Shown: positions 22,997 through 36,936, numbered from the stretch's first letter. The stretch is DNA of 64,000 nt from Erigeron canadensis (GCF_010389155.1 NC_057769.1:1550001-1614000); one strand, 5' to 3'. The notes: generated from the sequence alone by a model not told the origin. Made by a program: numbers and translations.

Positions 22997-23965
22997 ATTG
23001 GGTTAGATGGGTCCATTCATACAGGTTGAAGGGATGCAGTTTGTGGGATATCAATATCCCGGCTAGCTGTAGTTGGGGATGGAGAAAGCTATTACAACTA
23101 AGACAACATGTTCGCCCAATTATATGGTCTAAAATTGGTAATGGTATGGCTACGTTAGCTTGGTATGATAAGTGGTCGGATCAAGGCCTCTTATTCAGTT
23201 TATCTCGCCAAGGGAGATCAAAAGAGCTGACTTATCTCTTTCTGCTAAACTAGATGATATTTGGAATAATGGTAATTGGCTTTAGCCGGGGTTGCATGGT
23301 ATAACCTCTTTCCGGTCCTCATTCAGATTCCTGCTATTCAACTGGATGCTAATAGGGACTTGCTAATTTGGAAAGATAGTATTGGTGACATTACTCCATT
23401 CTCGGTAGGAGGGGTATGGAATACTATTAGAAGACGTGAACAAGTGGTGTCATGGCACAAGTGTATTTGGTTTTCTCAGTGTATACCACGCCACTCGTTC
23501 CTTCTGTGGCTTATTATTCACAGAAAATTGAAGGACTCAAAGATATGTTGAAACATTGAGATGTTGGAATCGGGCAATATGAACCTTAATTTCCAAGGTT
23601 GTGCTCTGTGTCAAAGGGGTCCGGATTCTCATAACCATTTGTTTTTTGAATGTGTCTTTTCTACACAGGTTTGGAGTAACATAAAACATTTAGCAGGAAT
23701 GGGCCAAGTTACCAGTAAGTGGAGTGATATAATGGCGCTCCTAACTACACGGGCTGCTTCAAAGTCAGCCAAAAGTGTCATCGAAAGGTTGCTTGTAGCT
23801 TCGACTGCCTACTTCATTTGGCATGAATGCAATAATAGGCTATTCTCCAACAAATCAAGACCTATTGCTCAAGTGCAAGACATTATCAAATCAACGAGTA
23901 GATGGAGAATAGCTTCACTAAAATTCAAAAACACACCAAGAGTTACTCAGATGCTTACCAAAAAG
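22997..23965 (+). mobile_element. LINE remnant (C-terminal RT region) in the 3' flank of SOT copy 3
   Basis: Three broken frames read as the end of a plant LINE ORF2: WVHSYRLKGCSLWD and WGWRKLLQLR, then the RVT zinc-binding region (HSFLLWLIIHRKL, then CALCQRGPDSHNHLFFEC), and a tail ending MLTKK. Frames break near 23250 and at a stop at 23549-23551. The SOT flank resumes directly after the element with TAATCTCATCCAACATATTGG (matching the reverse complement of about 18572-18593). No 3' UTR or poly(A) is kept. Related to, but clearly different from, the LINE at 12568. Confidence 0.82.
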
Positions 23966-24220
23966 TAATCTCATCCAACATATTGGATTTAGATGAAATT
24001 GGTTGTATTCTAATGAATAACCAAAAATAGTTAATGATATTAGTTTGTTAGACTAGCATGATACTCGTGCGTAGTGACAGGTGAACATGTCATGTATAAA
24101 TATTGATTAATTGTGACGCTCGTCGATACTAATATTGGTTGTGATATATAAATGATATATACTTAAGCATTAAATATCGTTTTTGAGGACTTAGAAAGCC
24201 ACACTATTTTCAATCAAATA

Positions 24221-24407
24221 TAAACTACTAAGCAAACCATTAAAAAAAATAAAATTTAGTGCTTACCTCTAATAGAAATTGCAACTTTTTTTACAAGTTG
24301 TCATTTATATAGGTTGAAATAATTGCTCTTGATTTATCATATTAGGGATAAATGATTCAGGTTATGTCTTACTTTAAAGTTTTTAAACTTTATTAAAGAT
24401 AATAGAA
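24221..24407 (+). repeat. 187 bp direct repeat, left copy
   Basis: The segment from TAAACTACTAAGCAAACC to AAAGATAATAGAA recurs at 27851-28037 with only a handful of differences. Flanks on both outer sides are unrelated. It lacks TG...CA ends, so it is not an obvious LTR. Confidence 0.85.
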
Positions 24408-27400
24408 TAAAGCAAGGTTCCTTCAACTCATTATACTTAAATAGCTGTCAGGTGGCAGCATAGCATCCCCTTTCTTTCACGTATTCCCGGAAAAAAAAAA
24501 CTAATTAATTCAATTTAAATAAATATAAGCAAGAGTTGTTTTACTTCCTTTTTTCCCAGTAAACAAGATCTTCATCTGAATAGGATTGATTTCGTGAATC
24601 CCAACTTTGAGCAAATAACATCATCTTCATCAGAGTATTAACGAGACTGATGCCATCGTGTTTCAGATTCCTAACTTTAGGCGGTGGTCACATTTCCGAT
24701 CCCGAATTTCATGATTGATGTCCTCGTGTTTCAATATGACGGGTTATCCAGGTGTAATGGATTTCAGGTATCTTCCCAAATTTAATTAAGGTTTTTTTGA
24801 TATTTTGATTTTAGGGTTCTTATTTATATTCTTAATTTGGTTGAGTTGTTAATTATAAAGTGTATCTACTAGGCACGTTTGTTGTATAGATATTTACACA
24901 ATTGAATTCAGCAAGTATATTGGTTATCTAATTTTTATTATTGGTTTGTTATAGATTCGAATTGTATGTATATGTGTTTTGATTCTGAAAAGGACTTTTG
25001 TATATTACAGTGTTGTAACTTTTGAATAAACCCATTTCATTTGAATATCTCTAAAAATGTCATGATTATTGATCGTGATCAAGGATGTTCTTCATCTATT
25101 TATGGTGACATTGATATAATGCACTTAAAGTGTTTAATGGAATGTCATGGAGGAATTCGCCTTCTTAGATTAGTGTTTCTATTCCAAAACTTTAATTGCA
25201 GATTATGTATGATATCTGACCTGATTTGTGTGTTTTTTGGAGGGGTTATTTCTAACTTGAGCTTCATGAATAGGCTTCTTTTGTCCAGACTAAGAGAAGT
25301 ATAAGAAGGTATCGGATTTTTTTTTTGCACCAAGATGCAACTACATTGGCTTTGATTCATTTCAAAAACAAATATATTATAGTGATACATATGGAGACCA
25401 TGTTAAACGATATGATAAAGGAATGCATCAGCCAAAGAAAGCACTTTGCAAAGTAGATATCTTAATCATTAGTTAGGAGAAGTGAACAATTTACCTACCC
25501 TATGTGTATGTGTGGAGTAGTGTATTAAACTTTAGCTTGCTGGGATCTCCTCCTCAAAGTCCTATGCTATTTTTCTTTTTGTATCGTAAACCTTCTTTCT
25601 CGCTTTAAATGGGCTCGGTCCTATTAATTCATTGTCGTTACCAAAAAATACAACAACGGTTCCATCAATAATATTTTCAAGATATATGATAAAAAATATG
25701 ACATTTTGGGAAATAGACCACTCACTTTCTTTTCAATATGGATTCAGATTCATGATATTTCTTTTGCAGGATGAAAGAGACTCAATATTGGCCAAAATCG
25801 AAGTCTTACAATCATGTTTCGAACTTCTGAAGAGAACTAATTTAGCCAATTATGCAACTCAATTGTGTATGATTGGGGATTTGATATAATAATTACTTTT
25901 ATTTTACAAATCATCGTAGTAGTTACTATCTCCGTCAAAAGTGATATTGTTTTTGATTTTGTGTTTTTTTTGTTTGATTATTTTAGTGTTTATGATTTGG
26001 TTATATACATTAGGATTTACTTTTAGGTTTTTGATTTGTTGAACGGATTTTGATGATGCGAAAGGAATATCGTTGGATAAAGGGTTTTAGTATGCATTTT
26101 TACCATCACGTCTGATTTATAAATGGTGTTACAATTTATCATCTGTATGATTTCGAATTTTTGATAACTTTTTCAACCTTTTTTAAGGTTTCGTATGGCT
26201 TTATAAATAATTGATTTTGATTCAAGCTTATTTCAGTAACTGGACAATGTGAGTGCTATTGTTTAAAACAACTGCTATTATTGTGACTCGCCAACTGTTT
26301 GGTCTATATTTTGCATGTGGTAGCTTGCAATTATATACCATATATGTGTTAACATGTGTAGGTGGGTTTTCAGGAAGTTTGGCTAAGTACTTATTGGTCG
26401 TTTTCGTCGTTGGAGTTGTTATCTGGTGTTGCTCAAGCTGATAACTATATATCAGGTACGTGAGAAAATATGATTAAGTTTATCTTCACTATGTGACTAC
26501 CTATGATATCTATTAAGTACATGATATATGATGTTTAATATAGATGAATATGTTTTAACCTAATTTTTGTTAAGAGTATAAGTTTTCGCGCATTTTGCGT
26601 AGTAATTAAGGTGATCGGTTCTGCAAATTCCACAATAATAGACGAGAGCCGATATATTTATACATTACATGTTTCTCAATGAAAACCATTATTTGTCTAT
26701 TGATCAAGTGCCAAAGCCATAAGTGCTAAAGAATATAAGTGTTTGTCTACTTTGTGGAGTAATCAAAGTAATTGTATAGGTATCCAAATTTCTACGCAGC
26801 ATTTGATATGTTTCATATACTGTAACCGCAAACTAGATCATGGGCCATTGTTTGATGTCGTTATATTTTTTGGTGACAAACTTGAGCTGCAACTTGATTG
26901 CGTTCATTTATAAAGTTGATCCTCATTTATGTAAAGCATAAAACTTTTTTCTTTGACCTATTTAGTTCTAAATATTCTTATCTTAAGTTCTTATTGTGTC
27001 TACTACCAAGTAATGAACGGATTAACGAGTTAACAAAAGTGTCTACGTTTAGAGCATAATATCTGTTCAAGTTTAGTATTAGGGTGTATGAACAAGTTAA
27101 TGATTTTTAACAAGTTTTTAGTGCATAAGCTTAACAATCCCTTTGTCATCTCTTCATTTGTTTTCTTTTTTTTTTCTCACTGTTGTCATGTGGAACAACC
27201 AAAATTGGTAATAAAAACTATTGAGATCTTGAAACATGCCTATTGTTGTTTCATCTAAGGTATAATCATTGTAAAAGTCTCTAAAATAGCTTCATGAACT
27301 ATTTGTGGCTGATTTTTTGGTGTCATTCTGACTGTTTAAATGAAATCGTTATTTTATTATGTTGTTTTGTATCTATTCTTTTCAAGGGTTCTTGATATGG

Positions 27401-27850
27401 TTTATATTATCAATATAATTATAGTTATTAGTAGTGCTATATGGATACAGGTTTGCAAGTTTGGTTGAAGAGAAGAAAAATAAGCAAAACTGGCTTGTGT
27501 ATAACCAGAATAAATATTCAAGATATCAACGACCCAGTATGAGGGTATCTTAATTAGATTTATTTTGGCTTATGCTCATAGTCCAACTTTGTTACTTATG
27601 CAAGTGTTTATAATCATATAATTGGTTTTGTTGCTATAGGCAATTTGGATACACATTTTGTTTTGCATCTATATTCGGTTCTTTTTGTGACCTTTGATAT
27701 CATTTGGATCCGTAAGATAGTGTTTGTATTATACTTGATAGCTTGAAGGATGTTACTCGAATGTTTTAAAAGTATAATGGTTCAAACTTCGAAGCATTTA
27801 TAATCAATATCAAGCTCTAACCCAAACCAACACAAATTAGATGCAATTTT
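24408..27850. other. 3.4 kb between the direct repeats; no gene supported
   Basis: AT-rich DNA. A somewhat GC-richer patch at about 24545-24760 and a frame at 26253-26441 look exon-like, the latter followed by a GTACGTGAG donor-like site. I recognise no domain. It may be the body of a non-autonomous element bounded by the 187 bp repeats. Confidence 0.4.
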
Positions 27851-28037
27851 TAAACTACTAAGCAAACCATTAAAAAAAATAAAATTTAGTGCTTACCTGT
27901 AATAGAAATTGCAACTTTTTTTACAAGTTGTCATTTATATAGGTTGAAATAATTGCTCTTGATTTATCATATTAGGAATAAATGATTCAGGTTGTGTCTT
28001 ACTTTAAAGTTTTTAAACTTTAAATAAAGATAATAGA
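27851..28037 (+). repeat. 187 bp direct repeat, right copy
   Basis: Near-identical to 24221-24407, 3630 bases downstream in the same orientation. Confidence 0.85.
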
Positions 28038-30222
28038 AATACTTTATATATACTGGTTTGTTAGATATCAAAATATAGTGTTGATTTAGTTTTGTAAATT
28101 TGTTTTTAATATGTACTAGTAATAGTTAGGAAATGGAGGGGGATATGAAAGTTCCTGACGTGTATATATATAAACCCTTTCTATCCAAAGTTATAACCTT
28201 TCATTCCATTTAATTATAATCATACCACTAGTTGGTTCTCATATTCTTTTTCAAATCCTCGAGACACATATTTGTACCTTCTACACATAGTAGCATAATT
28301 TTTCGATATAAAATTTCTTATTTTTTGATTAAAGGCGTGAATTATTCGTGAATGTTAAGAAATGTAGCATACATTATCTTAATAAAATCAACGTTACTGA
28401 AATTCTCGCTTGCATGTCCCCATTTAAATGTCAAAGAAGAAAAACTTCCCATGTCAATTATAAATTAATAATCTAATATGAAAATTATTTTTTTTTGATT
28501 TTCTTTCTCTCGTATTAGCACATTGGTTATAGTATAATTTTCTAAAATAATATTTTACAACGAGATGAGTATATGAGTAACTTTTGGGAAAAAAAAGAAA
28601 AAAGAAAAAGAAAATGAGTATGAGGAGATTTTGAAAAAAGTGACAAAAAGTTTATAGTGTGTATTTTGAAAGTGAGGCACCTTTGAGAGCATATATATCT
28701 AACATTGTAACTCTAAAAACCGTTAAAAAAATATATATCTAACTTAAAATATTATTATTTTATATCCACTTACACCTGTCATTTATGTAAGGTGTAGCAT
28801 AGCATGATCAGTTTAAAAGATATTTATTGATCAGATACATAACTTATTGCGTACATTCGCTCAAAGTACCATATTGGAAAGAGAAGTTCGAACCATAGTT
28901 TTTTTTTATACGGGAAAGATAAAATATTATATAAGAACGACCAACTAACAAGGTGTTAGAAGATCCAAAATATAAACTCTTTTTTAATTGATCCAAAATC
29001 TGGCTCATTTTGGTACAGTCTCCAAAATCTTGTTTAAAATTATTTCTGTTGTCTTCAACGTTACAAAGAAAACATTATTCGTCACATCTTCATGTAAGTA
29101 TATTAGTCTTAAAAATAGATTGAGGATTCAATTAGTTAAAACATATTACTAAGTATATTTTATCAGCAAGAATTAGTATTATCTAAGTATCAACAAAAGT
29201 AACAATCAACTGAAAGTCAAAGAAAATAAGGTGATGAAAAAGACTTTAATTAAAAAATTAATTTGTAAAATAATTCTGTAAGTCTAAATAATCACTTGAA
29301 GATACACCAAAAAGTCATTAACAGTCACAGATAGTTCTTGATGAACAAATTATAAAGAACTTTTGAAAGACTTTCAGTATGTAACATTGTTCTAAGAACT
29401 TCGTTGATTAATGAACAACTATGGATGAATACATAGCGAAGACCCACCCCAAAAAACTAAGTAAAGTAAAGTAAGTAAGTACTGCTCAGTGCTGCCTTCT
29501 GCGGGTTTTGAGCCCCAATACCTCGACGGTGTATGGGGGAGGTTAAGATGTAGGCAAAACTTACCTCTACCTAAGTAGAGAGGCTGCTACCAATTTCTAC
29601 CTAAATAGTAAAAAAGACCCTCCAACCTTTGCATGAGATAATTTTATATGGATTTTTTTATTTTTGGCCCATCATATAAAATATTTGTTTCGGACCAACC
29701 CAATTAGAATATTAAAGCGTAAAGCCTCAATGCACAATGCTATAACGTGTACGACATACGAGTAATAAATAAAATAAAAAAAGGCAGATTTTGTAATTAA
29801 TTACGTTGATAGTTTATTACTTTAATATGTATGTGTTTATCAATTTATGTAATTATGTTTAGAATTGTGGTGGCCTTAATAAGTTATTATCATAATTTTA
29901 CTATTGTAAATTGTGAGTTGTAATCTGTTGTCAATATTTTATGCTTTTATAATCAATCAATTTCACATTTTACTATTGTAAATTGTGAGTTGTAATCTGC
30001 TGTCAATATTTTATGTTTTTATAATCAATTTCACTCACTAAGTAAAAAAAAAGGGTAAGTGGGTGACCATCCTCTGGAGCCATGTACCTATTGGTACTCA
30101 ACGCGTTTACCGCATATACACATGCCCGGTGAAAACCTCTGAAGACTTAGTGAATTAGTTGATTTAGTTCATTTTTCCCGAGGTTAAGGATCATGAAGAA
30201 GGGGTAAGTGGGCATAATGTTA
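28038..30222. other. Intergenic DNA with a SINE-like sequence and a 72 bp tandem repeat
   Basis: No gene seen. About 29440-29640 contains TTACCTCTACCTAAGTAGAG followed by AGGCTGCT and a preceding GGTTTTGAGCCCC, the kind of text seen in Au-type plant SINEs; this is a low-confidence call. At about 29896-30040 a 72-base unit (TTTTACTATTGTAAATTGTG onwards) is present twice in tandem. Confidence 0.45.
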
Positions 30223-32540
30223 TACTACAAAAATGCAATATACTGACGGACGATATCCGTCGGAAATTCGTCGGTAAAGGCATTTACTGACGGATTTCGT
30301 CTGTCGGAATATATTCGTGGGTAATCTATTTTTTGTCGGAAAATTCCGTCTGAAATTTTTATTTCCGACGGAAACGTTTGTCGGAATTATGTCGGAAATA
30401 TTTCTATGATTAATTAAAAATCTGTCGGAAAATAAAAATTAGTGACGGATTACCGACCGTTTTCACTGACAGATTACCGATCAATAGAGGCTTTTCCGAC
30501 TAATATTTCCGACGGATGAAAAAAGATTTTCTAAATTTTTTTTTTTCATATTTCCGGTTCATCGTATATACATATATATAAATATCCAATATACATTTAT
30601 ATATTGTATTTATTTGTATCTATGTTTGTATCTATAGAAAAAAATACAGTAAAAATTAGTAATATATTCTAATACACAAATTTCATACAAAACATATAAA
30701 ACTAAAAAATATACCTATAAATTCAATAAAATTCCATTAACAAATTACAATTTACATAAAAAAATAAATAAAAATAAGACAATTATACCCAAAATTCCAA
30801 ATGTAAATCTAATTAAAAATCTATAAACCTACATATAGGTCTTGAATTCTTCTTTTGCTATTCATTTTTTGTTTCTTCCTTTTCCATCCTTCACATGCTT
30901 TATTCTTTTAAATCTGAAAATAACAAGATATGAAACTAAATAACTACTAAATATACCCAAATTATATAAACAAAATTCAAAAATAAAATCCAAACATGTT
31001 CTTGTTGCTATCTTAGCAAACTACCCGCAAATTGTAACCAAAACTACCTAGAATGTTTTTCTTTTTAATCTAGAAAAATGACATCTTTTAATCCCAAGTT
31101 AAAATTTTCGGATCTAAGAAAAAAAATCAATTAGATACTAGATCCAAAACGCAAGAAGCACACATATGAACCCTAGATCTAACCGAAAAAAACCAATCAT
31201 TTCAAAAACACATATATTTTGTTTTTCGTAAAGATTTAGATTTAGAAACCGTTTATTTATAGATACATACATAAATTACATCTAAGTTATGAACACCAAC
31301 CACACCTGATCGAGATTCGGCATAAAGAAAGAAGAGAAGAAAGATTTTCGGCCAAATCGAGTTATATATGACCCAATGATACAAAAACCGAACGGATCTT
31401 ACCCTTTACACTCCCGATCTAGTGATTTTACATATATATGTTTCGGTTTCTTATCAAAGTCGTGAAAACCATCTTAGGTTTCATATGTTTCGACAGATCT
31501 GTGTACATACATACACATATAGTGTTTTTTTTATAAAACACTTGGTTTAAAAATCGTTTATTAGTATAGAAAATTGAAGAAATTGAAGAGAGAGAGTAGA
31601 GAGAGGGAGGGAGGCCGGTTCTAGAGAGAGAGAGAGGAGAGAAAGTGAGAGTTGAAGAAGTGATGGAGAAAGAGTGGTAGGTTAGGGTTTTGTATGACTC
31701 ATTTAACCTTAACTTATCTAACCCTAAGTGCCTTTGACTTTGTTTGACCACCCAAATATGAGAGACCCGAGATTAAATAAAATGTTTCGTCGACACATTT
31801 GATTGTATTTTTTAATTACCTTTCAAGTGACTATAAATATGACAACATTAGTTAATTAATAAATCATTTTGTCAAATTTTAAGTATTTTATAGTTTAGTT
31901 TGCATTTCTATGGAACTCTAGTTACTTTTCGTTCTTGAATCATCATTGCTTTCTCATTCTCATAATATAACACTTGTTACGCGTTTTTAATTGTTAATTA
32001 CAAGATAAACAGTAGGGACTAATAAGCCCAATATCTTAATTGCACATTCTCAATTTCATTTTATAGTGTTCGTCTAATAATTAAGCAAAATAAGCCCAAT
32101 ATGTTTCTCAATAGTTTATTTGGTATAATAAACAATGTTTAAGGCCAAATATGTTGAATCGAGTGAAAGACGAACACACACAAATTGTTTAGCCCAAATG
32201 ATGAACATGTTTGGCCCAAATGAATAACTCGGAAACGATGTTTAAGGCCCAACAAACCCATTTGAGTTAAAGCCGACACACACGGCCTAGATTTAAATCC
32301 CGAGTTATATGCATACTTGTCCCGATAGACCCAGACGAATGAAAGAAAATCATATTGACCCAATAGGCCTAATGATGAGACGAACAATATATAATCGTAT
32401 GCATTTAGTTGCTTCAATAATAACCTCATAGTACTTATATATGTATATAAAAATTATAACGGTGATGGAAATTTAAATCTAAGGTAACAACAAATATAAT
32501 GACTTTTAAAATAAGATAACTAATTATATTAGGAATGTAT

Positions 32541-32576
<36 letters not shown>

Positions 32577-33621
32577 GTGTGTGTGTGTATAGCGTGTATA
32601 AGGTGGCTATCAAATGAGAACCAAATTAAAAGGAAAAACAAATGAGAACACTTAAAAACTATATTTTGATGCATTAAAAGTCCATAAAATTGACATAGTG
32701 CATAACTAATTATCAATATTTAAGTGTTTAACAACACATTGATCCGTCAAAATCAAAAAAATCACGTTTTTTGTTGGATGCATCATTTTGAGAATATTCA
32801 TCCAAAATGGATGCACAAATTAAAAGTCAAGTTTTTAAAGTCAAATTGAAAGTCAAAATTTTTAAAGTTGAGTCGATTCCTTCTTAATGTTTTCAATTTG
32901 GATGTCTTTAAGATCTTGTTGTCTTGCTAAATGATAAAGTTAATTTAAATATAATTTTATATTTTATTTTTATTATTATTAATGTGTTATTTATTGTTAT
33001 ATAGGAACGCAACAATTATGTTTTAAAAATGTTCAACATACAAAAGTCAAAGATAATAAGTTAACATGATAAATATATATATAATTGATATGATATATAA
33101 CTATAATAAAATACATATAAAAATAAATAAAACACGATCAAAGTTGACAATTTATGAAAATTCCTAAGGATTAGAAAAAATTTGAATATTTTAGAAAGAA
33201 TATTTTCGACAGATTTCCAACGGAATTTAATATTCTGTCAGTATTCTGTCACTAACTTCCGACAGATTTCCGACGGCATAAAATAATAAACTTACAATTT
33301 TTCTAATAATTATTTTACCGACAGATTTCCGACGAAAAACTTAAATCTGTCAGAAATCCGTCGGTAAATTTCGACAGATTTCCGACGGATATAATAATAA
33401 AATTTACTTTTTTTAAAATAATTAAATTTCCGACGGTTTTCCGACAGATAACTATATTCTGTCGAAAAGCCGTCGGAATATACCGACGCCTTTGCGACAT
33501 AATTTATTTTTCGTTGGTAATCCGTCAGTATTCTGTCGTAAGATCTCCAATAAGTAAATTAAATGATATTCCGTCGGAACTTCGTCGGAAAATTCTGTCG
33601 GTATTCGTCAGTTTTGTAGTA
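30223..33621. mobile_element. CACTA-like DNA transposon relic with subterminal CCGACGGA arrays
   Basis: The ends are short inverted repeats, TACTACAAAA at 30223 and TTTTGTAGTA to 33621. The right end extended outwards reads as CACTACTACAAAA in reverse complement. Inside each end is a dense array of TCCGACGGA/TCCGTCGG-type motifs (30234-30515 and 33205-33605), the subterminal structure of CACTA elements. The 2.7 kb interior is AT-rich with no recognisable transposase; a minus-strand frame at 31428-31751 has no recognised domain. A half copy of the fold-back element at 39252 is nested at about 32600-32830 beside a TA run (32540-32571). Flanking DNA on both sides carries AAGTGGGC-(AG)-CATAATGT, but a clean 3 bp target duplication is not seen. 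Confidence 0.6.
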
Positions 33622-33756
33622 GTGAGCAGATTAAGTGGGCAGCATAATGTATCAACTTCCAAATTAATTTTGCTTACAAAATCATATATTCATATCAAAA
33701 CTAGCTATTTAGATCGTCTATATATAAATCCAAACCCTCGGGAATTTTAAAGCGTA

Positions 33757-34217
33757 AAGTCTTACTTAACTTTTCAAAACTACATGAGTTCACAATCTCG
33801 ATCTTCCATCACACCTCGGGAATTTTCCTCTTCGGTGAAAGGGTAGCCTAAGAAGTCCGCGGGATTCTTCACATTATTCAAAGTATCTGATTTCATGTCC
33901 TCATATGCTAAAAATAAAATTTTTGACGGATTTTCTAAAATGGCCTTAATTACGATACCCTTTCACATGCTCCGAATAAGGCCCATTTGAAATGATAAAC
34001 ATCTCAAATCATCTTGTGCTGCAGCCATGCATGCATGGTAGTCATAATTGTATCAGATTGGAACCAAAAGCCTTGATACATGTATAGGTCATCCAACCTT
34101 TCTCCTTGGGAAAAGTTGTGAATTTAGCCTTGTATCTATCATAAAAGAGGGTCGGGTAAATTGTTTTTTATGGCCGGTATATATCACGATCTTCAATTCA
34201 TTAGTGATTAATGACAT
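33757..34217 (-). pseudogene. Sulfotransferase pseudogene with internal deletion (SOT copy 4)
   Basis: Closest to the intact gene at 38066. The ATG (34215-34217) and a leader are kept, but frameshifts follow almost at once. About 395 bases corresponding to roughly 38475-38872 of the intact gene are deleted. This removes the PAPS loop, the catalytic His and the 3'-phosphate motif. About the last 50 codons are also absent. The upstream TATA region (CTTTATATGG at 34267-34276, minus-strand CCATATAAAG) is conserved with the intact gene, so it arose by DNA duplication. A solo LTR begins about 9 bases beyond it. Confidence 0.9.
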
Positions 34218-34284
34218 TTGAAGGATGATGTTTAATTATGGATGGCGAGTCTGTATGGCTTGCATTCTTTATATGGAAGAAATA

Positions 34285-36936
34285 TGTCACACCCCACCTT
34301 AGGCGGAATCGTAGGATATGACGAAAAGATATAGCATAACACATGGAGTTTATAATAGAGTAATACTAAATGAAATCCAAATAAATGTGATTCCACAAGC
34401 GAAAAGTCTAGGCAACACGCCTCAAATATCAAAAGAAGTAGCAAATTGCAAATAGAGTTCAATATTTCAAATGCAATCTAGGAGTCCATGAAGGATCTCT
34501 TTATTGGTCTTCCTAAAGTCCATAAGCTCACTCTCCTTAAGCATTGTTATTACCTGAAAATGAATGCTCGAAAATGTCAACATAACGTTGGTGAGTTCGT
34601 AGGTTTAAAGGAATACAAATGAGTTTGTTGTGCATGATATATGAGGTTTGGACAATAGTGTAAATATAAACATGTAGTAGCATGTATGCATACCAAATAC
34701 CGATCAATGCCATCATAGTTTTCCAACAACACAAACTCATCACTGCTTGCCAACAACACAATCACATCACTGCTTGCCAACATCTCAATCACACACTGTA
34801 ATACCAACAACTACCAGCTGGAGTATATAGTTGGTCGATAGATTTTAAATAGTCTTCAATAGATATCAACAGACATCTATTGCATTATAGAATCAACACA
34901 AACAAGCTAGCATACACATTTCATAATTACACGTATTTGTCCAAGAAAACAAACAAGTTTTGGCACAACTAGTAAAGAAATGAAAAGTGTTTTGAACATC
35001 ATTTTCCCCCAAAGAAATAAAATAAAAAGGGGTCACGAAACTCACCTCAACATGCAAGCAGTTATGCAAGTCCAACAAGATCGCTAGAATCTACACAACA
35101 TATATATATAAACAAGTCAATTATGGACATGGTCAAAGAACCGTCCATTGTAACCCGTATTTGATGATATATATATATATGTGTGTGTGGCTACTTTGAA
35201 AATATTCCCAACTGATTTGTCATATATTATTAAGTTACAAGTCACATAACTTAATATAGAGTATTTGTTTTAATGATTTATGATTTAATTCTACAAGCTC
35301 TTATTCACTGAAAATTTTGGTAACTTTATCTATTTTTTATTAGGATGAGACGAACAATTCAAGTTTTCAAATCTTAACTACTGTAACTTTAGAGTGTTAT
35401 AAACTTACATGAATTTTTACTTAATTTATTTCGCACGTTAACTATTTTTAAAAAATTCCATAATCACAGACTAGTTAGAAAATTCACTGTTTGCGCGCAG
35501 AAAAGTTTTATAAAAGTTAAGGGCCTTCGAAGCTTCAAAAAAAATTCAAAATTTTACTGTACACTCTTAACATCTTAAAAATGTTTCTGGAAAAAAAATA
35601 ATCTTCCAGTTCATAAAATCGACTAAGATATGACTATTTGAATTCAACCTAAATCTGTTTGGAAAACTCAGCTTTGCGCAGTTTTGTTATAAAATTCGTT
35701 TGACAGCCTTAAACTTCATATTTTAACACGAAACCACTTCCACTAGAAAGTAGACTTCCTGAAATTAATTTTAGACACCAAAAACGTGACTTAACCATCT
35801 TCCATGACTAAGATACGACCTTTCAAAGTTAACAAACCGAACCTGTCCAGATTCTGAAATAACCCAAACTTATTGTTTTAAAGACTACTACAACTAATAT
35901 TCATATATAAACTTTCAAATCTTTCCAACACCTATTTACATCTGTTATTATAATTTTCATGCCTTCATAATTGAATTTCTTTAATTACATTAATTATTAT
36001 GCTACAATAAATACATAAACTTTTAACATTAATATGATTTATACTTCAAGCTTTTGATTTAACCCTAAAAAAAAAACCCTTTAATTCATTATTATAAATT
36101 TTCCATAATATATATTCATCAAATAGGCTACTTATAAACAAAAGATCAATAGTAAAATTTATAGTTATATATATGAAAAGAAAAGATAAGTAATTTACTT
36201 CAAGATTGATGATCACTCCTTAGATAGCTTGACAAATATAAAATATAATACTATAAGAATTTTTTATTATCTATAGATTTTATATCACCAAAACCTTTAG
36301 AATAATGTCTTGGCTAATTCTTTGATGAATAAAAAAAATATGAATATAAAGTTTTTGGATGGTAGATTTAAGTCGGCCGTAGATTGCATGAGACTGAAGC
36401 AAAATTTAGTTTAGGTTCATAATATGCATATTTAGTCTGGATTTTATATTTAAATGGTAATCTATGAAGTGTTATGTACAAATAAGATTTGATGAATTAT
36501 TCTTATCCTTATCATAAAATGAATTAGAATGGGATTCTAATCCCTTTTTGATAGCCGAAATTTCTAGGCTAATTAAGATGGAATTTATTTATTTTTAATA
36601 TTTATGATATAGTCTCTCTATTAATTTTTATGTTAGCTAATAATTTTATACTATAGTTAAATTATTATTACTGTTATTAGTTGTAAATATACTTATATGT
36701 TTAGATATCAATAGAATTAATTATAACATTTAAATTTATGAAGATAGAGTGGCTAAATCATAAGTTATTAAAATTCAAGTAATATAAGTCACATATTGGA
36801 ATGATCACAACATCTCTACGCTTGTTATACCATATAAACACATCGACTAGTAAAAAAAAGTTTTAATTAAATAAAAAAAATATGAATTCAAGTTAGATAC
36901 TATAATAAATTAGCGATTTTGGTGACGGGTGTCACA
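34285..36936. mobile_element. Solo LTR (Ty3-type ends) with 5 bp target-site duplication
   Basis: It begins TGTCACACCCC and ends GGGTGTCACA, the TG...CA ends of an LTR. It is flanked by an exact AAATA duplication (34280-34284 and 36937-36941). Length is 2652 bases, with no internal direct terminal repeats and no gag/pol frames, so a single LTR left by recombination is the simplest reading. The TGT(C/A)ACACCCC start is, as I remember, common among plant Ty3/gypsy elements with long LTRs. It is inserted in the promoter of SOT copy 4, just beyond the TATA box. Confidence 0.85.

Noticed and set aside
26253..26441. 62-codon frame followed by a donor-like GTACGT
   Set aside because: Hydrophobic, unrecognised, and no other exon could be joined to it.
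31428..31751. 107-codon minus-strand frame inside the CACTA-like element
   Set aside because: Ser/Thr-rich with GA-repeat-derived segments and no transposase motif.
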